Source: VGKP01 sp964578345
Lineage (GTDB): Archaea > Nanobdellota > Nanobdellia > Pacearchaeales > GW2011-AR1
Assembly: GCA_964578345.1 (NCBI GenBank)
Contig: CAZOCP010000026.1
Location: forward strand, 1 to 8,352
Length of the DNA stretch: 8,352 nt
Direction of reading: 5' to 3'
This document shows positions 1 to 4,792 of the stretch, in pieces (the first letter of the stretch is position 1; each line of letters begins with the position of its first letter). A program made the position numbers and the translations under genes. The notes beneath the pieces were generated by a model. That model was given only the letters and a program-made list of their open reading frames with translations. It ran no database searches and had not been told where the DNA came from.

Positions 1-43
1 CGCATCTTTCTTTTCATAACCTACATTTCAATATCTTATTTAA

Positions 44-1078
44 CTATTTATTATCCGAGAATAAGCTGTATACACTATTGTCTTTAAAAGATTCCAGTAA
101 AGTTAAAAGATATGCGAGGATTAAAGGTCCGAGAATCAGGCCAAGAATACCGAATACAAATATGCCACCTATCATTCCTACCATTATCACTGCAGGAGAA
201 ATGTCTGTTCTTCTTGCAATTAAGTATGTACGGAGAAAATTATCAGCTACAGAAACAAAAAATAAGTTATATGCTAAGAAGCCTAAAGCAATAGAAGTGT
301 TTCCGTTCACAAAGAGATAAACAGATACTGGGATCCATACCAATGCCGGCCCGACAAAAGGGATAATTGACAAAAATATTGCAAGAATGGTCAACACAAG
401 GGAATTTTCTACTCCAAATATAAATAAACCAAGTCCAGCCAGAGAACCCTGCACTATTCCTACGAAAATCTGCCCATAAATAACAGAGTCTGTCATATCC
501 TTAAAATGCTTTATAATTATCTTTTCTTTTATTTCACCAAAAGGCGAAATTCCCTTAAGAAACACAGTAAATTTTTCATGATCTCTCAGCCCAAAAAAGA
601 AAACAAAACCAAGAATAAAAAAGTTCAGTAGAATTTTAGGCAGCTCTAAAAATATACTAAGCAAAGAGTTTAATATAGAAGAGCTGGCTTTGCTTATAAA
701 TCCATTGATGCTTAAGCTTAATTGCCCTATAAACTGTTCATTTGAATTTGGAAATATTGATTTTATGAATCTTTGAACCTCAATATTCTGGGAGAAATCA
801 AAAATATCAAATACCTGCTTCATCATTAATGGGATAATCAGCCAGATTAACAATGACAAAGTAGCAAGTATGATTACAACTATTATAAAAGCAGCGACAG
901 TCTTATTTTTAATATACTTTTTTACAAAATTATAAAGCGGAGCGAAGACGTATACCAATATCAAACCTCCAATTGTCGCGAGTATAACTGGCTTGACAAC
1001 TACATAAACAAGTACTAATAATAGCGCAACTAGCACAATCATAGTAAGTTTTTTGATATCTTTCTCGCCTAAGTTCAT
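44..1078 (-). CDS. AI-2E family (PerM-like) membrane transporter
   Basis: A 344-aa polytopic membrane protein of the AI-2E/PerM family (PF01594), whose members export or exchange small molecules; the substrate here cannot be told. Two hydrophobic helices lie at about residues 11-47 and another at 60-84. A mostly soluble segment (about 85-140) follows, then a C-terminal membrane bundle (about 145-162 and 200-330). The stretch with SIIPFVGPALVWIPV around residues 238-255 and the Gly-rich helix GMIGGIFVFGILGLILGP are typical of the family. Length is near the usual 340-380 aa. The ATG at 1078 is preceded by a TATA-like box centred about 25 nt upstream, so the start is well supported as leaderless. 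It is divergent from the gene at 1260. Family is fairly certain; function beyond transport is unknown. Confidence 0.88.
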   Translation of the reverse strand: MNLGEKDIKKLTMIVLVALLLVLVYVVVKPVILATIGGLILVYVFAPLYNFVKKYIKNKTVAAFIIVVIILATLSLLIWLIIPLMMKQVFDIFDFSQNIEVQRFIKSIFPNSNEQFIGQLSLSINGFISKASSSILNSLLSIFLELPKILLNFFILGFVFFFGLRDHEKFTVFLKGISPFGEIKEKIIIKHFKDMTDSVIYGQIFVGIVQGSLAGLGLFIFGVENSLVLTILAIFLSIIPFVGPALVWIPVSVYLFVNGNTSIALGFLAYNLFFVSVADNFLRTYLIARRTDISPAVIMVGMIGGIFVFGILGLILGPLILAYLLTLLESFKDNSVYSLFSDNK

Positions 1079-1099
1079 ACGTATTCATGTTTATTATCA

Positions 1100-1107
1100 T
1101 ATATAAA
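1100..1107 (-). promoter_or_regulatory. TATA-like box for the AI-2E gene
   Basis: The minus strand reads TTTATATA, centred about 25 nt upstream of the ATG at 1078. That is the expected archaeal TATA-to-TSS distance if transcription starts at or next to the start codon (leaderless mRNA). Confidence 0.6.
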
Positions 1108-1160
1108 ACTTTCATTTTTTACCATGCAGATTAATATGATGATTAGAAGAAATAAAAATA

Positions 1161-1184
1161 CTCCCTATTTGCAAAATATAGGAG
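1161..1184. repeat. Imperfect hairpin in the divergent intergenic region
   Basis: CTCCCTAT and ATAGGAG can pair with one bulged C, leaving a nine-base loop. It lies in the 181-bp region between the divergent AI-2E gene and the orphan at 1260, upstream of both TATA boxes. It could be a regulator site or chance; nothing else in the sequence decides. Confidence 0.3.
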
Positions 1185-1208
1185 AAATGCACACGTTCAT
1201 TCAACAAA

Positions 1209-1223
1209 AGAGAATTATTCTCT
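1209..1223. promoter_or_regulatory. 15-bp palindrome just upstream of the TATA box
   Basis: AGAGAAT-T-ATTCTCT is a perfect inverted repeat with 7-bp arms and one central base. It ends 7 bp before the TATA box at 1231. The position, next to where TFB binds upstream of TATA, suits an activator or repressor site, but no known regulator is indicated. Confidence 0.4.
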
Positions 1224-1230
1224 CAAAAAA

Positions 1231-1238
1231 TTTATAAA
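1231..1238 (+). promoter_or_regulatory. TATA box for the orphan gene at 1260
   Basis: TTTATAAA is preceded by an A-run that could act as BRE and is centred 25 nt before the ATG at 1260. This fits a leaderless archaeal transcript; no Shine-Dalgarno sequence precedes the ATG. Confidence 0.7.
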
Positions 1239-1259
1239 GAGTCGTAATTTATCATCAAG

Positions 1260-1964
1260 ATGAGTTTTGCAATAAATCAAATAAGCAGAGGCATTTTTGA
1301 TGAAGAAGTGCATAACGAATTTATAAAATTTAGCAGAGGAATATTTGAGCATAAATACATTATAGAGGCAAAAAAGCAAAAAAATTTATGGTCTATAAAA
1401 TCAAATTCAGATTTAGCAAATTTTTTTGTGAAATCATGTTTGGAGAAATTGTCTTCCCCAGTCCATATAAAAGGAGCAGTGATTACTTCTATAGACATTA
1501 AAAGTCATGCATCATTTCCAATTTCAGATGTGAAGCAATTTAGAGGGATAAAACAGTTTTTTGTAGATTCTGTTATAGATCCTGAAAAACTGCGCTCGCT
1601 CATTGATAGATTTCCAAAGGCATTCTACGCTTTGTCCTTTTCAGATTCTTCATTTAATCTTAAAATCAAGCCGAAAGCTCCAAAAAGCGCAAAGCCTGAA
1701 ACAAACAAGAATAAAGAGTCGCGAGCAAATTTTTGCTCTTTAAAAACATCAGATCAATGGATAATACATGAATTGTTCTTTGATACATCAGACTTCAATA
1801 CAGCCAAAGCAGACCATACAATTAAAATAAATGAGGTTATTCTTCCTTTTGGCGAGAAAGACCCTACAAAAATCAGAGAGTTGGCGAAGAAGAAAGGAGT
1901 AATAACTAGAAATATAAATATCAATGGAAAAGAAACTATCAAAGAATATCCATTTGAAGTTTAA
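1260..1964 (+). CDS. Uncharacterised protein with a hairpin-encoded linker segment
   Basis: I do not recognise this 234-aa protein. It has no signal peptide or membrane helix. An N-terminal mixed alpha/beta part (about 1-135) is joined to a C-terminal part (about 165-234) by a Lys/Pro/Ala-rich linker (about 136-164), which looks disordered. The linker ends in ESRANFCSL (residues 153-161), encoded by a DNA hairpin at 1713-1741, suggesting that a palindromic element entered the gene in frame. The C-terminal part has a regular pattern (HTIKINEVILPFGEKDPTKIRELAKKKG) with the look of a small fold rather than random sequence. The start is supported by a TATA box 25 nt upstream. Its stop codon overlaps that of the convergent adenosyltransferase gene in a shared TTAA. 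It stands alone, so context gives no function. Confidence 0.8.
   Translation: MSFAINQISRGIFDEEVHNEFIKFSRGIFEHKYIIEAKKQKNLWSIKSNSDLANFFVKSCLEKLSSPVHIKGAVITSIDIKSHASFPISDVKQFRGIKQFFVDSVIDPEKLRSLIDRFPKAFYALSFSDSSFNLKIKPKAPKSAKPETNKNKESRANFCSLKTSDQWIIHELFFDTSDFNTAKADHTIKINEVILPFGEKDPTKIRELAKKKGVITRNININGKETIKEYPFEV
1713..1741. repeat. Palindromic element inside a coding sequence
   Basis: GAGCAA (1723-1728) pairs with TTGCTC (1733-1738) across a four-base loop; alternatively AAAGAG (1713-1718) pairs with CTCTTT (1736-1741). The segment also contains GTCGCGA (1718-1724), which recurs at 2871-2877 in the intergenic hairpin array. It encodes residues in the linker of the 234-aa protein, a place that tolerates insertion. 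Confidence 0.45.
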
Positions 1965-2503
1965 TACTCAAGACCCTCTCTTGCTATTATTCCTTTATCA
2001 TAAGGATGCTTAACTTTTTTTATTTCACTAACTAAATCTGCAATGGCAAAAACATTTTCCAGAGGTTTGTGCGAGCCAGTTAAAATAATCTCTTGATTCT
2101 TTGGCTTTTGGAGAATCATATTAACAATCTCATTTTCTTCCAGCAGCCCAAGCTGCACGGCATATAAAAGTTCGTCTGCTATTAAGATGTCATATTTGCC
2201 AAAACAGGATTTCAAGTAGTCCAGAGCTTCGCGCACACTTGCAATATTTTCTTCGTTAGGCCTGCCTACCACCCACCTTCCTGTCCCAAATCTCTTGAAA
2301 GAAAAATTTTTGAACATTTCAAGTGCCTTTATCTCTCCGGGATATTCTATTTCAGGATTTCCGGCTCCATTTTTCATAAACTGAACCATATGCACACTAT
2401 ACCCATTCCCACATGCTCTTAATGCAGTCCCAATTGCAGAAGTCGTCTTGCCCTTTCCATTTCCCCAGAATACCTGCACAAACCCGAGCTTGCTTTTATC
2501 CAT
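1961..2503 (-). CDS. cobO: Corrinoid (cob(I)alamin) adenosyltransferase, CobO/BtuR type
   Basis: Transfers the 5'-deoxyadenosyl group of ATP to Co(I) of a corrinoid to make the adenosyl form (EC 2.5.1.17); cytoplasmic. At 180 aa it matches the PF02572 family. The P-loop GNGKGKTT (about residues 14-21) follows VQVFWG. An acidic motif ILIADELLYAVQLGLL (about 105-120) is followed by EIILTGSHKP, then ADLVSEIKKVKHPYDKGI near the C-terminus; these are the conserved blocks in their usual order. The ATG at 2503 has a TATA-like box 25 nt upstream. No other cobalamin gene is visible, so the enzyme may serve salvage of imported corrinoid or a B12-dependent enzyme elsewhere. Some P-loop relatives may not act on corrinoids, but the C-terminal VKHP motif makes this assignment strong. 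Confidence 0.92.
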   Translation of the reverse strand: MDKSKLGFVQVFWGNGKGKTTSAIGTALRACGNGYSVHMVQFMKNGAGNPEIEYPGEIKALEMFKNFSFKRFGTGRWVVGRPNEENIASVREALDYLKSCFGKYDILIADELLYAVQLGLLEENEIVNMILQKPKNQEIILTGSHKPLENVFAIADLVSEIKKVKHPYDKGIIAREGLEY

Positions 2504-2524
2504 TAATTAATCATCATAATTCAA

Positions 2525-2532
2525 TATATAAA
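2525..2532 (-). promoter_or_regulatory. TATA-like box for the corrinoid adenosyltransferase gene
   Basis: The minus strand reads TTTATATA, centred about 25 nt upstream of the ATG at 2503. No Shine-Dalgarno sequence is visible, consistent with a leaderless transcript. Confidence 0.6.
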
Positions 2533-2644
2533 TTTATATTTACTTTCTGTAATACAGTCAAGGACATTAACATTTACTTCAGTTTGTCATTGACTAAGCA
2601 AGATTTGCTTATCACCAAACCCTTCTGGTTTGTACATCACCCCA

Positions 2645-2696
2645 TCAAGAATCCTTGATTCTTGATGGCCATCAGAAACTCAAAGAGTTTCTCAGC
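2645..2696. repeat. Tandem direct repeat, copy 1 (52 bp, period 53)
   Basis: This copy is identical over 52 bp to 2698-2749. Each copy contains two hairpins, one with the CTT loop and one with the AAA loop, joined by a segment reading TGGCCATC. The perfect identity points to a recent duplication. Confidence 0.9.
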
Positions 2697-2697
2697 C

Positions 2698-2749
2698 TCA
2701 AGAATCCTTGATTCTTGATGGCCATCAGAAACTCAAAGAGTTTCTCAGC
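2698..2749. repeat. Tandem direct repeat, copy 2 (52 bp)
   Basis: Identical to copy 1 and separated from it by one base. The first stem is shorter here (9 bp against 12 bp) because the flanking bases differ. Confidence 0.9.
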
Positions 2750-2750
2750 A

Positions 2751-2784
2751 TCAAAAATCCATAAAAGATTTTTGACGGCCACAG
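2751..2784. repeat. Degenerate third repeat copy
   Basis: It follows the layout of the first half of the tandem repeat: a TCAAAAATC/GATTTTTGA hairpin, then ACGGCCACAG in place of ATGGCCATCAG. The stem has kept 9 bp although its sequence and loop differ from copies 1 and 2, so the pairing, not just the sequence, has been kept. Confidence 0.55.
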
Positions 2785-2817
2785 TTTGTTCTTCTGTATC
2801 AAAAGAGACAAAAAGTG

Positions 2818-2841
2818 ATACGCCCAGACCAGGAATACCTG
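2818..2841 (-). repeat. Partial duplicate of the tRNA-Ser 3' end
   Basis: A 19-bp sequence at 2818-2836 (plus strand ATACGCCCAGACCAGGAAT) is identical to 2920-2938, which covers the 3' acceptor strand, discriminator and T-arm of the tRNA gene. The following ACCTG also matches the T-arm if CGA was lost. It resembles an att-site repeat left by an integrating element, or a tRNA remnant. Confidence 0.7.
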
Positions 2842-2922
2842 AGCGAATACACCAGGAATCAAAGATTCCTGTCGCGACGGTTGCAGCGGAGCTTGCTCTG
2901 CTAACTTCGATTCCTGAAAATA

Positions 2923-3004
2923 CGCCCAGACCAGGAATCGAACCTGGAAATCCTCGCGGAAACCGGTTCTCGAGACCGGCGCAGTACCATTGTGCCATCT
3001 GGGC
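2923..3004 (-). tRNA. tRNA-Ser (anticodon CGA)
   Basis: An 82-nt type II tRNA reading UCG. The acceptor strands GCCCAGA and TCTGGGC pair perfectly over 7 bp, with discriminator G and no encoded CCA. The anticodon stem CCGGT/ACCGG encloses the loop CTCGAGA, which places anticodon CGA at 2970-2972. A long variable arm (TCC-GCGA-GGA) is typical of tRNA-Ser, and the T-arm CCAGG-TTCGATT-CCTGG is canonical. There is no intron. The 3' end is partly duplicated 102 bp downstream. Confidence 0.96.
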
Positions 3005-3025
3005 CCATTAATATTAAAATTATTA

Positions 3026-3034
3026 TATTTTAAA
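3026..3034 (-). promoter_or_regulatory. Probable TATA-like box for tRNA-Ser
   Basis: The minus strand reads TTTAAAATA, centred about 26 nt upstream of the mature tRNA 5' end, in an AT-rich gap between the DoxX-like gene and the tRNA. Confidence 0.45.
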
Positions 3035-3046
3035 CTTTATCTAAAA

Positions 3047-3421
3047 TTATTTATTCCAATTCAACACAGAAAATGCCATAGCCATAAATATCAATCCAAT
3101 ATCTCTAAACAAAATATCTAAAGAATTAAGATTAAATATAAGAATTCCAAAAAAGATAATCGCTGCAAATATTCCTGAAAATTTATTCCCTTTGTTTGAT
3201 AAAAACCACAAACCCATAAAAATATTTCCGATAGAATGCATATTTAAAAAAATATTTTCGCTGATAATATTTTTTATAAATGATGGTGTAAAACCTATCC
3301 AAGAATCTGGATTTATCAGAGAAGAAATAGCAGCATAAAAGAAAACAATCGCAAGACCGATTCTTAGAATAAGAGAAGCATAAAATTCTTTTTTATTGTT
3401 CAATAATCTATTTTTTAGCAT
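3047..3421 (-). CDS. DoxX-like small membrane protein
   Basis: About 124 aa with four predicted membrane helices (about 16-34, 59-75, 82-98 and 103-120). The opening LILRIGLAIVFFYAAISSLINPDSW resembles the first helix and 'RxGLgxvFlyaG' region of DoxX-like proteins, linked in some organisms to quinone or thiosulfate oxidoreductases; the role here is unknown. I start it at the ATG at 3421, seven bases after the stop of the cupredoxin gene. The same frame runs upstream to a TTG at 3439 inside that gene (130 aa), which is less likely. The tight spacing implies co-transcription with the cupredoxin, so the two may act together at the cell surface, perhaps in electron transfer. That pairing is inference. 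Confidence 0.65.
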   Translation of the reverse strand: MLKNRLLNNKKEFYASLILRIGLAIVFFYAAISSLINPDSWIGFTPSFIKNIISENIFLNMHSIGNIFMGLWFLSNKGNKFSGIFAAIIFFGILIFNLNSLDILFRDIGLIFMAMAFSVLNWNK

Positions 3422-3428
3422 TATCCGT

Positions 3429-3896
3429 CTATTCAACAATAATAGTCCCTCTTAATTCAGCGTTTAAATGATCATGATATTCCCAAGTTCCGCCGTCATT
3501 AAATTTAAAGCTCCAAGATTCTCCTTCTAATAAACCTCTGCATGCATCAAATATGTTTGTTTTGTCTTCTGTTTTGCATTTTTTAATATCACTATTAGGG
3601 TAATTTAGATGTGTAGGATGGAGGTCAGAGGCCGGCCAGCTTTTCTTTTTTCCAAAATTAATCCACACAACTTCCTCTCCTGCAGATATCTGCAGTTCGC
3701 CTGGAGAAAATCCCTGTTCAGTTATAATAACTTCATTCTTTTCTGAAGCAGCCAAAGAATTTTGCTTTAAAGATCTGTCTGATTTTATACCGTTGCTATT
3801 TGGTGATGTTTCAGAATTATTAAATACAAAATAAAATATTATTCCTATGAGCAGGAGGCCAATAATAATAAATTTAACCAAACCTTTTTTGTTCAT
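3429..3896 (-). CDS. Membrane-anchored cupredoxin-like protein
   Basis: A 155-aa protein with an N-terminal membrane anchor or signal (about 7-24), a polar linker (25-53) and a plastocyanin-like beta-barrel domain (about 54-155), expected outside the membrane. Visible motifs are GFSPGELQISAGEEVVWIN (62-80), SWPASDLHPTH (86-96), FDACRGLLEGESWSF (116-130) and GTWEYHDHLN (136-145). H93 and H141/H143 are plausible metal ligands. Where plastocyanin has the Cys ligand (YC..H) this protein has YHDH, so a classical blue-copper centre is doubtful. C107 and C119 could form a disulfide. The ATG at 3896 has TTTATAAA 25 nt upstream. It lies upstream of the DoxX-like gene and near a copper operon, consistent with copper binding or electron transfer. 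Confidence 0.85.
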   Translation of the reverse strand: MNKKGLVKFIIIGLLLIGIIFYFVFNNSETSPNSNGIKSDRSLKQNSLAASEKNEVIITEQGFSPGELQISAGEEVVWINFGKKKSWPASDLHPTHLNYPNSDIKKCKTEDKTNIFDACRGLLEGESWSFKFNDGGTWEYHDHLNAELRGTIIVE

Positions 3897-3917
3897 GATA
3901 AAATATTAATCTCTTTA

Positions 3918-3925
3918 TTTATAAA
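3918..3925 (-). promoter_or_regulatory. TATA box for the cupredoxin gene
   Basis: TTTATAAA on the minus strand, centred about 25 nt upstream of the ATG at 3896. It is identical to the box of the orphan gene at 1260 and implies a leaderless mRNA covering the cupredoxin and DoxX-like genes. Confidence 0.7.
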
Positions 3926-3935
3926 CCTTATTAAG

Positions 3936-4601
3936 CTATAAAAGCAGGCAGCCATACATTCCTATAAATCCAAAATTTCCGATATTTTCGCTTAATAGCA
4001 TAAAAGAGTTTGGGGAAAGATTTACATTTTGCATTTTCATATCTTTTAAATTTTTTTTATCTCTATCAAGAAAAATATTTCTTTTTTCTTTAGCGATATG
4101 CAGAATTTTTGACTCTTCATCTGAGATTAGCATATGCAATCTGCCACATACATAAAATTCAGACGGCTCAAGAAAGACTTTTTCATACTTTTCTTCTTTT
4201 TCTCCCAATATAACTTCAAGGCAGACTTTTCCTATAGTATTAGTTCTTGCTTTATATAATGAGCCTTCCTTTGCATTTAATCCCTCAACAGCAAGATATT
4301 GAACAACATAAGTACTTCTTCCAATATCCGAGCCCGCTACTAGTAAAACATTCGCCTTGCCCTTGCTACATTTTTCATAGGCATTTCCAATATTTTCCTG
4401 TAAAGAAGTATAAAATTCAGGCCGATCATCGCCTCTGATATAAACTAATCTGCCAAAAGGAATAAAATAGCTTATATCGTAATTTTTGCTCGTTTTTACA
4501 TCTCTTTCCGGCAATTTTAAGGCTCTAAGTAAAGTGCTTCCAACATAACTCTTTATAGATAACTCATATAATATTGGAGATTTTTCATTTGAGATAGCCA
4601 T
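3936..4601 (-). CDS. Uncharacterised protein with a degenerate P-loop-like motif
   Basis: I do not recognise this 221-aa protein. It has no clear signal peptide or membrane helices, though the extreme C-terminus (GFIGMYGCLLL) is hydrophobic. Residues 84-104 (VLLVAGSDIGRSTYVVQYLA) resemble a beta-strand, phosphate-binding loop and helix: A-x4-G-R-S-T fits a Walker A motif with Lys replaced by Arg. The layout (an N-terminal beta-rich part before the loop) loosely recalls Clp1/Grc3-type polynucleotide kinases, but I see no convincing Walker B, so this is only a hint. Codon use and base composition look like the neighbours. The ATG at 4601 has no clear Shine-Dalgarno and only a weak TATA-like sequence. 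It lies between the copper operon and the cupredoxin gene as its own unit. Confidence 0.75.
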   Translation of the reverse strand: MAISNEKSPILYELSIKSYVGSTLLRALKLPERDVKTSKNYDISYFIPFGRLVYIRGDDRPEFYTSLQENIGNAYEKCSKGKANVLLVAGSDIGRSTYVVQYLAVEGLNAKEGSLYKARTNTIGKVCLEVILGEKEEKYEKVFLEPSEFYVCGRLHMLISDEESKILHIAKEKRNIFLDRDKKNLKDMKMQNVNLSPNSFMLLSENIGNFGFIGMYGCLLL

Positions 4602-4701
4602 TAAAAGAAATGTCTAATCAACTATTTCAATTTTTCTCTTTGTTATTCATTAAATAAACGTAGTAAAGATCACAAAACTCTTAGGGTTTGCAATCGCCGG
4701 G

Positions 4702-4792
4702 AAAATCCGCGCCGAAGAGAACTCTCAGACTAAATCCGCGGATTTTAACGAGCGTTCAAATATTTTTTCTGCGGAGCAGGTTTGCGTTCGTT
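4702..4792. repeat. GC-rich palindrome cluster at the 3' end of the copper ATPase gene
   Basis: AAATCCGCGGATTT (4732-4745) is a perfect 14-bp palindrome. AAAATCCGCG (4702-4711) is a direct repeat of its left arm and can also pair with CGCGGATTTT (4737-4746). AACGAGCG (4747-4754) pairs with CGTTCGTT (4785-4792) with one G-U, enclosing CTGC-GGA-GCAG (4769-4779). The last structures lie inside the final codons of copA. The cluster could act as a transcript 3'-end structure, but its GC content differs from the surroundings and it resembles the other palindromic elements in the window. Confidence 0.6.

Larger units (their letters stand above)
2595..2905. repeat. Array of short hairpins in a gene-free region
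   Basis: This fills most of the 419-bp stretch (2504-2922) without a protein gene. Successive hairpins, mostly with three-base loops, are: 2595-2611 (TAAGCAA/TTGCTTA), 2616-2632 (CAAACC/GGTTTG, loop of 5), 2642-2668 (12-bp stem, loop CTT), 2674-2692 (AGAAACTC/GAGTTTCT, loop AAA), 2698-2718 (9-bp stem, loop CTT), 2727-2745 (loop AAA), 2751-2775 (TCAAAAATC/GATTTTTGA, loop of 7), 2853-2871 (CAGGAATC/GATTCCTG, loop AAA), the palindrome GTCGCGAC at 2871-2878, and an imperfect stem at 2880-2905. Reading frames crossing it on either strand are products of the palindromes and the tRNA and are not credible proteins. It could be a family of mobile palindromic elements or a structured RNA. Confidence 0.8.

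Noticed and set aside
1..17. Possible start of a further minus-strand gene (ATG at 15-17, MKRKM...)
   Set aside because: Only five codons are inside the window, with no clear ribosome site; not enough to support a feature.
2595..2905. CRISPR array
   Set aside because: The exact repeat occurs twice with a one-base gap, there are no variable spacers, and the palindromes differ from one another; no cas genes are present.
2672..3011. Long open frames on both strands across the tRNA and hairpin array (about 100 aa each)
   Set aside because: They run through the tRNA gene and the palindromes; the peptides (for example MAQWYCAGLENRF) are the usual false translation of a tRNA-Ser and not a protein.
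3422..3439. TTG start for the DoxX-like gene, overlapping the cupredoxin gene
   Set aside because: The ATG at 3421 lies seven bases after the cupredoxin stop and leaves the first helix intact; the TTG start would only add six residues.
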